Part shown: positions 8,375-15,353 of the stretch, piece after piece
Position numbering within the stretch: the first letter of the stretch is position 1
Layout of the letters: each line of letters begins with the position of its first letter
Assembly (NCBI GenBank): GCA_938021685.1
Contig: CALIFM010000292.1
Span: forward strand, 1-21,652
Length of the DNA: 21,652 nt
Reading direction: 5' to 3'
From: an uncultured Gammaproteobacteria bacterium
Lineage (GTDB): Bacteria > Pseudomonadota > Gammaproteobacteria > Arenicellales > Poriferihabitantaceae
Position numbers and translations under genes: made by a program
The notes under the pieces: generated by a model
Databases searched by the model: none
What the model saw: the letters and a program-made list of their open reading frames with translations, nothing else
Told to the model about the DNA's origin: nothing

Positions 8375-8809
8375 ATGGCAAAACGATTTACAACGACTTC
8401 ATTTCTAGTTCGCCTAATCAGTGCCTTTGCATTGGTGTTCGCCACTTATAACCCGATTAAGCCTTATTCATTCTACGAATGGGCGATTGCACCCGCATTG
8501 ACCGATCTTGGTCACCTCAGTGTGCTGCATGGTTTTGTTGGCATCATCCTGCTAATCGGTTGGGTGATTTTCTTACGCGCCACTTCACGCTCATTGGGTG
8601 TGTTTGGTATTTTGCTAGCGACCGCATTTTTCACTATGCTGATCTGGCTAATAGTAGACCAAGGTTGGTTGTCACTAGACAATAGCAACACCTTGACGTG
8701 GATCATTCTATTCGCCGTCAGCGCGGTGTTAGCTACCGGCTTATCGTGGTCGCATATCCGTCGCCGCATGAGCGGACAATTGGACGTGGACGAAACCGAC
8801 GAGAACTGA
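8375..8809 (+). CDS. Small four-helix membrane protein, DUF6524-like, unknown function
   Basis: This is a 144-residue inner-membrane protein with four predicted transmembrane helices at about 10-28, 50-68, 74-96 and 106-126. A basic stretch after helix 4 (HIRRRM) is followed by an acidic tail (DVDETDEN). The segments FATYNP, SFYEWAIAPAL, LIGWVIFLRATSRSLG and AFFTMLIWLIVD resemble, from memory, the uncharacterised DUF6524 family. The name is by recall and the role is unknown. It starts 20 bases after purL and ends just before the terminator at 8829, so it is the last gene of the plus-strand block. By topology rules the Arg-rich loop between helices 2 and 3 and the C-terminus should be cytoplasmic. 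Confidence 0.8.
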   Translation: MAKRFTTTSFLVRLISAFALVFATYNPIKPYSFYEWAIAPALTDLGHLSVLHGFVGIILLIGWVIFLRATSRSLGVFGILLATAFFTMLIWLIVDQGWLSLDNSNTLTWIILFAVSAVLATGLSWSHIRRRMSGQLDVDETDEN

Positions 8810-8828
8810 GCTTAGTGCCCTCAAGATG

Positions 8829-8858
8829 AAAAAAAGCAGCCCGTGGGCTGCCTTTTTT
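8829..8858. terminator. Bidirectional rho-independent terminator
   Basis: GCAGCCC-GT-GGGCTGC (8836-8851) is a perfect inverted repeat flanked by seven A's on the left and, one base after it, six T's on the right. It therefore works as a hairpin plus U-tract on both strands. It lies between the convergent DUF6524-like gene and sufE and can end both transcripts. Confidence 0.92.
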
Positions 8859-8878
8859 GTGACGCCGCAGCTGACAGT

Positions 8879-9298
8879 TTAAGAACTGGCGAGCGAAAAA
8901 CCGATTTGCTTCATTTGCTGCACCATGCTGACCAAGCCGTTCGAACGCGTCGGCGATAAATGCTGGCTTAAGCCTATTTCCTCGATGAAGTATAAATCAG
9001 CTTCGCTAATTGCTTGCGCACTTTGGCCCGACAACACCCGCACCAATAAAGCAATGATACCTTTAGTGATGATGGCATCACTGTCAGCGCTAAAGTGAAT
9101 GAGCCCGTCTTTGCTTTCTGCATGTAGCCAGACTTGACTTTGACAACCTGGGATCAAATGGCCATCCGTTTTATAAGCTGAGTCAATCAAAGGCAGCTTT
9201 TTGCCCAGATCAATCATGTATTCATATTTGTCCATCCATTGATCAAAGAAGCTGAATTCTTCGATAATCTCGTCTTGAATTTGGTTGATCGTGGCCAT
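8879..9298 (-). CDS. sufE: Cysteine desulfuration protein SufE
   Basis: SufE takes persulfide sulfur from SufS and passes it to the SufBCD scaffold for iron-sulfur cluster assembly. The 139 residues match E. coli SufE (138) in length. They hold the acceptor cysteine loop GCQSQVW with Cys52, preceded by the conserved YEYMIDLGKKLP segment, and the SDAIITKGIIALL helix. The ATG lies one base after the sufS stop, so translation of the two is probably coupled. The order sufS-sufE is the usual one, but sufA, sufB, sufC and sufD are not here. The E. coli homologue CsdE is similar; the operon partner is judged to be SufS, so SufE is preferred. Confidence 0.93.
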   Translation of the reverse strand: MATINQIQDEIIEEFSFFDQWMDKYEYMIDLGKKLPLIDSAYKTDGHLIPGCQSQVWLHAESKDGLIHFSADSDAIITKGIIALLVRVLSGQSAQAISEADLYFIEEIGLSQHLSPTRSNGLVSMVQQMKQIGFSLASS

Positions 9299-9299
9299 G

Positions 9300-10526
9300 T
9301 TAACTCAGCATGTCCGCGGCGCGTTGTGTAGCCACTAAAAAGGCCTGCACATCAGCTACATTATTATACAAGGAAAACGACGCCCTTACCGTGCCCGGCG
9401 TTTGATAGTAATCCATCAGGGGCTGGCAACAGTGGTGGCCGGTGCGCACCGCAATGCCTTGCTGATCTAGCAAGGTGCCGACATCAAAGGGGTGGGCACC
9501 GTCCAGTAAAAAGGAGATGACGCTGGCCTTATCTGGCGCAGTGCCGATTATATTGATACCTGCAATTTGTTCCAGCCCCTCAGTCGCAGTCTTTAACAAG
9601 GTATGTTCATGCGCTTGCAGCGTCGCGCTGTCTAAGCCTTGCATATACTTTAGCGCCGCACTTAGCCCCACACCACCCGCTATGTTAGGTGTACCGGGCT
9701 CAAACTTATGCGGTAATTCATTATAAGTCGTTTTAGCGAAGGTCACTTTACTGATCATATTGCCGCCGCCTTGATAAGGCGGCATAGCATTCAGCAATGC
9801 CTCTTTGCCGTACAAGATGCCAATGCCAGTAGGGCCAAACACTTTGTGCCCCGAAAAGGTATAAAAATCGGCATCCAGTGCTTGCACATCCACCGCAAAG
9901 TGTGGCGCAGCCTGCGCGCCATCGACCAGCACCTTGGCACCCATTGTATGGGCTTGCTTAATCATTTCGGCTACGGGATTAATTATACCCAAAGCGTTAG
10001 ACACATGACTTATTGCCAGCAACTTAGTTTTTTTGTTAAGCAACGAACCAAACGATGCCATATCTAATGCCCCATTAGGGGTGATATCGATCACCTTCAA
10101 CACCGCACCAGTGCGCTCACATAACATTTGCCATGGCACAATGTTCGCGTGATGCTCCATCGCGGAGATAAGAATTTCATCGCCTGCTTTTATAAATTGC
10201 TGCCCAAAAGCGCTGGCAACTAGATTAATACTGTCAGTGGTACCTTTAGTAAACAACACTTCATGGGCGTGCGCTGCACCCAGAAACTGGCGCGCCTGCT
10301 CACGAGCCTGCTCGAATAAAGTCGTTGCCTCTTGGCTCAAGGTGTGCACGCCACGATGCACGTTAGAATTCTGCCTGCGATAATAGCCATCGATCGCATC
10401 AATCACCGTCGTCGGTTTTTGGGTGGTGGCACCGTTATCGAGGTACACCAACGGGCGGCCATTCACCTCACGATGTAAGATCGGGAAATCAAGACGTATC
10501 GCATCAATATCAAAACGAGCAGACAT
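9300..10526 (-). CDS. sufS: Cysteine desulfurase SufS (group II, PLP-dependent)
   Basis: SufS removes sulfur from L-cysteine, giving alanine and an enzyme-bound persulfide. The 408-residue protein has the PLP-binding Lys228 in TFSGHKVFGPTGIG, the cofactor-stacking His125 in MEHHANIVPW, the Asp of VDGAQAA and the class V signature KFEPGTPNIAG. The active-site cysteine is Cys366 in RTGHHCCQPLMDYY. E. coli has HHCAMP here, so the residue after the catalytic Cys is a second Cys (367). Length is near E. coli SufS (406). CsdA is a paralogous possibility; the short active-site loop fits group II in either case. A promoter-like element lies just upstream, giving a leader of only about 14 bases. Confidence 0.94.
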   Translation of the reverse strand: MSARFDIDAIRLDFPILHREVNGRPLVYLDNGATTQKPTTVIDAIDGYYRRQNSNVHRGVHTLSQEATTLFEQAREQARQFLGAAHAHEVLFTKGTTDSINLVASAFGQQFIKAGDEILISAMEHHANIVPWQMLCERTGAVLKVIDITPNGALDMASFGSLLNKKTKLLAISHVSNALGIINPVAEMIKQAHTMGAKVLVDGAQAAPHFAVDVQALDADFYTFSGHKVFGPTGIGILYGKEALLNAMPPYQGGGNMISKVTFAKTTYNELPHKFEPGTPNIAGGVGLSAALKYMQGLDSATLQAHEHTLLKTATEGLEQIAGINIIGTAPDKASVISFLLDGAHPFDVGTLLDQQGIAVRTGHHCCQPLMDYYQTPGTVRASFSLYNNVADVQAFLVATQRAADMLS

Positions 10527-10546
10527 AGTTTTTATATAAGCAGTTA

Positions 10547-10555
10547 TTTATAGCA
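10547..10555 (-). promoter_or_regulatory. Probable sufS promoter, extended -10
   Basis: On the minus strand TGCTATAAA is an extended -10 in the short gap between trmL and sufS. It predicts a start near 10540, only about 14 bases before the sufS ATG. No -35 hexamer, IscR site or Fur box is recognisable in the 50-base gap. Confidence 0.45.
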
Positions 10556-10576
10556 GTGACCAAAACTTAAATTACA

Positions 10577-11035
10577 TTAAAGCGCAAAGCCACATTGCCG
10601 CCACGCTTCGTACACCACAATTGAAACTGAATTAGACAAATTCAAGCTGCGATTGTGCGCGCGCATCGGTAAAGTTAGCTGCCCCGATTGTGCGCTACTT
10701 TCGCGAATTTCACTAGCTAAACCCTTGCCTTCTGAGCCAAAAACTAAGGCATCACCCGGCATAAAGCGAAAATCGCTATAAAGCTGTTGATGATGTGTAG
10801 ACAATGTGACCCAGCGGCTGAACACCTTTGCTGCCAAACAAGCTTGCCAATCTGGCCAGACAGTGACATTGGCCAAGTCGCCATAATCTAGGCCCGCGCG
10901 ACGTAAGGATTTTTCATCCAGCGCAAAACCCAGCGGCTCAACAAGATGTAAATGGCTACCAGTATTAGCGGCCAAGCGAATTAAATTACCGGTGTTGGGT
11001 GGAATTTCTGGTTCAACCAGCACGATGTGAAACAC
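10577..11035 (-). CDS. trmL: tRNA (cytidine/uridine(34)-2'-O)-methyltransferase TrmL
   Basis: TrmL uses SAM to methylate the wobble ribose of tRNA-Leu isoacceptors. The 152-residue protein is a minimal SPOUT methyltransferase like E. coli TrmL/YibK (157). It has the N-terminal VEPEIPPNTGNLIRLAANTG motif, LRRAGLDYGDLA, FGSEGKGL at 99-106 and NRSLNLSNSVSIV at 128-140, which form the trefoil-knot SAM site. It begins with GTG at 11035: MFHIVLVEPEIPPNTGN aligns with MLNIVLYEPEIPPNTGN of E. coli, so the start is well fixed. The gap to hemJ upstream is 12 bases, and the gene is probably the last of the spoT transcript. Together with trhO it is one of two wobble-base modifiers in the window. Confidence 0.95.
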   Translation of the reverse strand: MFHIVLVEPEIPPNTGNLIRLAANTGSHLHLVEPLGFALDEKSLRRAGLDYGDLANVTVWPDWQACLAAKVFSRWVTLSTHHQQLYSDFRFMPGDALVFGSEGKGLASEIRESSAQSGQLTLPMRAHNRSLNLSNSVSIVVYEAWRQCGFAL

Positions 11036-11047
11036 GCTTGCTGCTCG

Positions 11048-11461
11048 TCAAAAGGGTTTAACCACAACCAAAATTAAAATCCCCAGCAGCGCCACAACAG
11101 GCAACTCATTCATCACACGATAAAAACGATGCGAATGCGGATTGCGGTCTTCACGAAATTGCTTAACCACATAAAAACACCAGCCATGATAAACCAGCAC
11201 CACTGCCACCAGCAGCAATTTAAGCATCAGCCAGCTGCCGCTAAAGCCGTAGCCCAGCCATAGCCACAGACCGGTTATAACAGTGAATGCTGCGCTAGGG
11301 GTCATAATGCCAAGCAACAATTTACGTTCCATCACCTTAAAGCGTGCGTTACCAACTTCATCTTCAGACATTGCGTGATAGACAAACAAACGCGGCAAAT
11401 AAAAAATGCCCGCAAACCATGCAATTAAGCTGAACAAGTGAAAGACTTTAATCCAAAGCAT
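11048..11461 (-). CDS. hemJ: HemJ-type protoporphyrinogen oxidase (UPF0093 membrane protein)
   Basis: The 137-residue integral membrane protein matches the HemJ family. The N-terminus is MLWIKVFHLFSLIAWFAGIFYLPRLFVYHA with conserved His8 and Arg24. Further helices lie at about 48-71, 77-99 and 119-136. Lys81 and His92 are in the conserved third segment (WLMLKLLLVAVVLVYHGW). HemJ oxidises protoporphyrinogen IX to protoporphyrin IX in the penultimate step of heme synthesis in bacteria lacking HemG and HemY. Whether this strain has another oxidase cannot be seen here. The gene lies between the LMW phosphatase (39-base gap) and trmL (12-base gap). No Shine-Dalgarno is visible before its ATG. Confidence 0.9.
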   Translation of the reverse strand: MLWIKVFHLFSLIAWFAGIFYLPRLFVYHAMSEDEVGNARFKVMERKLLLGIMTPSAAFTVITGLWLWLGYGFSGSWLMLKLLLVAVVLVYHGWCFYVVKQFREDRNPHSHRFYRVMNELPVVALLGILILVVVKPF

Positions 11462-11500
11462 GACGGCGTGTATTAAGTAGGCGTGAGTGAAGTGGAGCCG

Positions 11501-11983
11501 CTAAAGCCTGCTTTCGATATGCGCTAATAAACCGACCGAAGCTTGCTCAATTAAAGCCAATGCATGCGGGAAACCATCTTCATTGCCATAATAAGGGTCA
11601 GGCACTTCGCGCTCACCAACCTCGGGAGCAAAAGCCAAAAACAAATGGATTTTAGAGCGTTGCGACGGCTTTGCGATACGCTGCAAACTGCGGATATTGT
11701 CTTTATCCATGCCGATAATATAATCGTAGTATTCCATGTCTTGCTTACTAATTTGCCGTGCTTGTAGGTTGTCGATCGCCACGCCGCGCTGCGCCGCTGC
11801 CTCAATAGCGCGCGGGTCAGGTGGATTGCCAATATGCCAATGGCCGGTGCCAGCTGAATCTACCTCGATATGATTTTGCAAGCCACCTGCCTGCACCATC
11901 AAGCGAAACACCCCTTCGGCGGTGGGTGAACGGCAAATATTACCGAGGCAGATAAACAATACTTTATAAGGCGGTTTATTCAT
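11501..11983 (-). CDS. Low-molecular-weight protein-tyrosine phosphatase
   Basis: The 160-residue protein is a cytosolic LMW-PTP. The phosphate-binding loop CLGNICRS near the N-terminus supplies the nucleophile Cys12 and Arg18 (C-X5-R). The general acid is Asp129 in VPDPYYGNEDGF. SAGTGHWHIGNPPDPRA is the family's conserved second segment. It lies 23 bases after spoT, so it is probably co-transcribed. Members of this type include Wzb/PtpA partners of exopolysaccharide tyrosine kinases, but no kinase or polysaccharide gene is nearby, so the target is unknown. It could instead act on low-molecular or arginine-phosphate substrates as some relatives do. The orphan position argues for a housekeeping rather than capsule role, as an inference only. 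Confidence 0.92.
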   Translation of the reverse strand: MNKPPYKVLFICLGNICRSPTAEGVFRLMVQAGGLQNHIEVDSAGTGHWHIGNPPDPRAIEAAAQRGVAIDNLQARQISKQDMEYYDYIIGMDKDNIRSLQRIAKPSQRSKIHLFLAFAPEVGEREVPDPYYGNEDGFPHALALIEQASVGLLAHIESRL

Positions 11984-12006
11984 TGATAGAGTTACAATAT
12001 TAGGGC

Positions 12007-14145
12007 TTATTCAAGCTCGCGCTCAACCGTACTGACTTTCTCATCTTGCTCCAGCGCTTCCATGATCGTATTTAAATGCGTCAGATCTTTCACTTCAATT
12101 TCAATGTCGATATTAACGTAATTAGCATCGCTCTCGTCAAGACGTACCGATAGCACATTCGATTTATGATGGGCAATTTTTTGAGTAATACTGGCCAACG
12201 CGCCTGGCAAATGCAAAGCTTGAATGTGCAATCGGCTCTTAAAATCAGCATCATGTTTTTTAGCCCAATCTAAATGCAGCCAGCGGTCGATATGCTTGCG
12301 ATAGCGTTTAGTATTATTACATTCATCTTTATGTACGACCACGCCTTTGCCTGCGGCAAACACGCCCACGATTTTGTCGCCCGGCAGCGGCAAACAGCAA
12401 TTGCCATAGGTAATCAGCATTTTTTCTGCTCCGCGTATCGACAAAATAGATTGATCATCTTGCTCACGCGGCTCAACATCGATATTGGTGATATCAATAA
12501 GCTGCTGCGCTACCATTAATGGCAAGCGGCTGCCCATACCTATGTCTGCCAGCAAGCTATTCCAGTCTTCTAGACCAAATACTTTAAGCAAATGAATTTT
12601 ATCGTCGCTGGCAATGTGCTTGCCCTTAAAACCGCAATCTCGCAATGCTACAGTAAGCAAGCGCCGACCCATGCTAACCGCCTCTTTGTTTTTCTGCTGC
12701 TGTAAATATTGCCGAATGGCAGTGCGTGCTTTTGCCGTGACCACATGATTCAACCAAGTAGGCAATGGCCGTCCATTGCGATTGGTAATAATCTTAACGC
12801 GGTCGCCCGACTCTAGAATACGGCTAACGGGTGCGGCCTCTTCATTCACTTGTGCCGCCACGCACTTATTGCCAACATCCGAATGCACTGCATAGGCAAA
12901 ATCAATCACGCTTGCACCCATGGGCAGGTGCTTGATATCGCCTTTGGGTGTAAACACAAATAGCTTGTCTGGGTACATCTCGGCGCGTAAGTGCTCCATA
13001 AAATGTCCTGAATCACCGACAGGTTGCTGCGCATCTAAAAAGCTTTCGAGCCATGTTTGCAAAATTTGTTGTGGGGCCTCAGAACCTTTGGACTTGTAAG
13101 TCCAATGCGATGCGACTCCTGATTCAGCAATGCGGTCCATCTCCACGGTACGAATTTGCACCTCAACAGGAATGGCGTGTGGGCCAATCACCACCGTGTG
13201 CAAGGATTGATAACCATTGAGCTTCTTCATGCCAATGTAATCCTTCACAGTGTGCGCCATCGGCGGATACAATTCATGCACCACGCCCAGTGCCAAATAG
13301 CATTGCGCCCGTGTGCCTACAATAATGCGAATACCGTGCAGATCGAGCTGCGATTTCATCGACACTTTACGATCGCGCATTTTTTGATAAATACTATATA
13401 CCCGCTTAGCGCGTCCCTTTACTATGCTACCGCTAATGCCTTCTTCAATCAGCTTTTCCTGCACACTTTCACAGATCAACTTTTCTATTGGAGCACGGCC
13501 TTTAGTATCTTCAATCAGGCGATCATTAATCGCTTTATAACGCACTGGGTGTAGTGCTTTTAAGCATAAATCTTGCAAGTCAGCTGTCATTTCTTGCATG
13601 CCCAAACGGTTGGCAATGGGGGCATAGATGTCTAGAGTTTGTTTGGCGACACGTTCACGTTTTTCCTTAGAAACATGTTCAATGGTCGACATATTGTGCA
13701 ACCGATCTGCTAATTTAATCAGCATTACTCGCACGTCTTTGGCCATCGCCATCAACATTTTGCGGAATGATTTGGCTTCGGCTTGCAGCTTATCGGAGCT
13801 AGTTAATTGCGAGATCTTACTCACCCCATCAACCAACTGAGCCACTTCTTCGCCAAACTGCTCAGCCAATTCTTGACGAGTGACCTCGGTGTCTTCAATA
13901 ACATCATGCAGCAAGGCAGCCACCAAGGTGTTGCTGTCCATCTGCATTTTAGCCAGCGTTAGAGTAACTGCAAGGGGGTGAAAAATATACGGCTCGCCGC
14001 TTTGACGCTGTTGATGCTGATGAGCCTCAGCACCAAACAAATACGCATCGTAAACGGTCTTTGTGGCGGCCTTATCAAGGTAGCCTTGCACTACCTCTAG
14101 CAAATCGGTAATGCGTACTTGATCGTCTACCACTTGGGCACCCAT
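12007..14145 (-). CDS. spoT: Bifunctional (p)ppGpp synthetase/hydrolase SpoT
   Basis: This 712-residue protein has the full long RSH layout. An HD hydrolase domain (about 30-180) has His56 and the His80-Asp81 pair in LLHDVIEDT, plus LADRLHNM. A synthetase domain (about 220-350) has KRVYSIYQKMRDRK, VKDYIGMKKLNGYQSLHT and VEVQIRTVEMDRIAESGVASHW. A TGS domain (about 390-450, LFVFTPKGDIKHLP), a helical and zinc-finger-like part (NCCLPLPGDKIVGVFAAGKG) and a C-terminal ACT domain (about 640-712) follow. The intact HD residues make it hydrolase-competent, hence SpoT rather than RelA. E. coli SpoT is 702 residues. It follows rpoZ by 97 bases, the common gammaproteobacterial order gmk-rpoZ-spoT. The start ATG at 14145 is the first after an in-frame stop; its ribosome site is weak. 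Confidence 0.96.
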   Translation of the reverse strand: MGAQVVDDQVRITDLLEVVQGYLDKAATKTVYDAYLFGAEAHQHQQRQSGEPYIFHPLAVTLTLAKMQMDSNTLVAALLHDVIEDTEVTRQELAEQFGEEVAQLVDGVSKISQLTSSDKLQAEAKSFRKMLMAMAKDVRVMLIKLADRLHNMSTIEHVSKEKRERVAKQTLDIYAPIANRLGMQEMTADLQDLCLKALHPVRYKAINDRLIEDTKGRAPIEKLICESVQEKLIEEGISGSIVKGRAKRVYSIYQKMRDRKVSMKSQLDLHGIRIIVGTRAQCYLALGVVHELYPPMAHTVKDYIGMKKLNGYQSLHTVVIGPHAIPVEVQIRTVEMDRIAESGVASHWTYKSKGSEAPQQILQTWLESFLDAQQPVGDSGHFMEHLRAEMYPDKLFVFTPKGDIKHLPMGASVIDFAYAVHSDVGNKCVAAQVNEEAAPVSRILESGDRVKIITNRNGRPLPTWLNHVVTAKARTAIRQYLQQQKNKEAVSMGRRLLTVALRDCGFKGKHIASDDKIHLLKVFGLEDWNSLLADIGMGSRLPLMVAQQLIDITNIDVEPREQDDQSILSIRGAEKMLITYGNCCLPLPGDKIVGVFAAGKGVVVHKDECNNTKRYRKHIDRWLHLDWAKKHDADFKSRLHIQALHLPGALASITQKIAHHKSNVLSVRLDESDANYVNIDIEIEVKDLTHLNTIMEALEQDEKVSTVERELE

Positions 14146-14226
14146 ATGATTCGATAAGACTTAATAATAGGCTAATTCCTTTTTGATCACTGACTATTTT
14201 AGCCAGTTTGTTTTCGCTTAGTCTAT

Positions 14227-14242
14227 GCTGGACCTAGCCAGC
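14227..14242 (-). other. Small hairpin just after the rpoZ stop
   Basis: GCTGG-CTAGGT-CCAGC on the minus strand forms a 5-bp stem directly after the rpoZ stop codon. It lacks a U-tract, so it is not a rho-independent terminator. It might protect the rpoZ mRNA 3' end or slow RNA polymerase before spoT. The rest of the rpoZ-spoT gap shows nothing clear. Confidence 0.3.
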
Positions 14243-14647
14243 TTAACCGCCCATTAACTCCGATTCATCATCGGCTTTGACATCATCATCACCTGTCAAC
14301 ATTACGCTTTCAACAGGCGCGTCTTCGGCCACCGTTGGCTGTTCCTCGGTTGTAGCTAAGTCGCCTTCGATCATAGCAATGATTTGCTCATCAGTTAAGT
14401 CGTCACTTACTTCTTCAATTTCTTCGTCTTCATTGAAAAAGCCTGTGTTGTCGGCATCCAAGATAGAAGCGTCCACATGCTGCTCAGCAATTTCGCGCAG
14501 CGCGATGACGGTTGGCTTATCGTTATCGGCTTCTACCATGGCTTTAGCGCCCATGGATAATTGGCGCGCACGCTTGGAGGCGATCAGCACCAATTGGAAA
14601 CGGTTGTCAACGTGTTCTAGGCAGTCGGTCACGGTTACACGCGCCAT
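14243..14647 (-). CDS. rpoZ: RNA polymerase omega subunit with long acidic C-terminal tail
   Basis: Omega binds the beta' subunit, helps assemble RNA polymerase and in E. coli forms part of ppGpp site 1. Residues 1-65 match the conserved core: MARVTVTDCLEHVDNRFQLVLIAS, KRARQL and KPTVIALREIAE. The protein is 134 residues against 91 in E. coli. The excess is a tail from about residue 64 with 26 Asp/Glu and a single Lys, likely disordered, ending MGG. The start is firm: ATG with AGAGGA at 14655-14660 seven bases upstream, one of the few clean Shine-Dalgarno sites in the window. The gene lies between gmk and spoT, as is usual. The tail has no frameshift signature, since the frame stays open with normal-looking codons up to a clean stop. 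Confidence 0.94.
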   Translation of the reverse strand: MARVTVTDCLEHVDNRFQLVLIASKRARQLSMGAKAMVEADNDKPTVIALREIAEQHVDASILDADNTGFFNEDEEIEEVSDDLTDEQIIAMIEGDLATTEEQPTVAEDAPVESVMLTGDDDVKADDESELMGG

Positions 14648-14695
14648 AATTTAATCCTCTATAAATATCTATTAATGGGTTTTGTTTAGATTCTA

Positions 14696-14711
14696 TGCAT
14701 TGTTTAATGCA
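14696..14711. repeat. Perfect 16-bp palindrome upstream of rpoZ (site 1)
   Basis: TGCATT-GTTT-AATGCA is a perfect inverted repeat with 6-bp arms and a 4-base spacer in the gmk-rpoZ gap, about 50 bases before the rpoZ ATG. It could be an operator for a dimeric regulator or a small RNA hairpin in a read-through transcript. No U-tract follows it. Confidence 0.5.
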
Positions 14712-14716
14712 AATAC

Positions 14717-14732
14717 ACGCAATAATTTGCGT
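14717..14732. repeat. Perfect 16-bp palindrome upstream of rpoZ (site 2), PurR-like arms
   Basis: ACGCAA-TAAT-TTGCGT is a second perfect 6-4-6 inverted repeat, with its centre 21 bp from that of site 1. The arms equal those of the enterobacterial PurR consensus (ACGCAAACGTTTGCGT), but the central CG that PurR needs is replaced by TAAT, so a PurR site is doubtful. It overlaps a TTGACG -35-like hexamer (14730-14735, minus strand), which has no good -10 partner. Confidence 0.5.
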
Positions 14733-14774
14733 CAATATTCAGTTTGGGCTATTAAATAGACTAAGGTCGGCCCA

Positions 14775-15353
14775 CTATGCGTTATCAATAATGGTTTCTA
14801 ACTTATGCAAACTGTGGTCAAAGTCATCATTTACAATCACGTGGTCGTATTCAGTATAGTGGCTCATTTCATCGCGCGCATCCTGCATTCGCCGTTCAAT
14901 AACTTGCTGCGAATCTTGCCCACGCGCTTTTAAGCGGTTTTCTAGCGCTTCCAGCGATGGCGGCATAATAAATACGCTAACTACGTCTTTTTTGCTTTCT
15001 TTCACTTGCCGCGCACCTTGCCAGTCGATATCCAAAATGACATGCTTGCCTTCATTGTTAAGCATTTCTGCTGCTGCTTTAGAGGTGCCATAAAGGTGGT
15101 CAAACACCTTGGCATGCTCCAAAAACTGCTGCTGCTCGATCATCGCCTCAAAGGTCTTTTTATCAACGAAATGGTAGTCTTGACCATTCATCTCTGCAGG
15201 ACGAATTGGCCGCGTGGTGTGTGAGACACAAATGGCCAAATCATCGCGCCGAGCAAGCAAGGCACGTGCCAGGCTAGTTTTGCCGCAACCCGATGGTGCA
15301 GAAAAAATGAAAATCTTCTTGTTGAAGGAGCTTAGTTTCACATTAACGGGCAA
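14775..15353 (-). CDS. gmk: Guanylate kinase
   Basis: Gmk phosphorylates GMP to GDP, feeding GTP and ppGpp synthesis. The 192-residue protein has the P-loop SAPSGCGKTSL (18-28), the GMP-binding SHTTRPIRPAEMNGQDYHFV segment, FLEHAKVFDHLYGTSK, the Walker B-like VILDIDWQGARQV and the lid region ERRMQDARDEMSHYTEYDHVIVNDD. It is slightly shorter than E. coli Gmk (207) at the C-terminus. No ATG is available. A TGA stop immediately precedes a TTG at 15353, and a GTG lies four codons later. Both give a longer leader peptide than E. coli (MAQGTLYIVSAPSG), and neither has a good ribosome site. A poor start may keep expression low, as an inference. It is followed by rpoZ after 127 bases. Confidence 0.95.
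   Translation of the reverse strand: MPVNVKLSSFNKKIFIFSAPSGCGKTSLARALLARRDDLAICVSHTTRPIRPAEMNGQDYHFVDKKTFEAMIEQQQFLEHAKVFDHLYGTSKAAAEMLNNEGKHVILDIDWQGARQVKESKKDVVSVFIMPPSLEALENRLKARGQDSQQVIERRMQDARDEMSHYTEYDHVIVNDDFDHSLHKLETIIDNA

Noticed and set aside
10527..10576. IscR or Fur site controlling sufS
   Set aside because: No IscR-type or Fur-type dyad is visible in the 50-base gap; only the extended -10 stands out.
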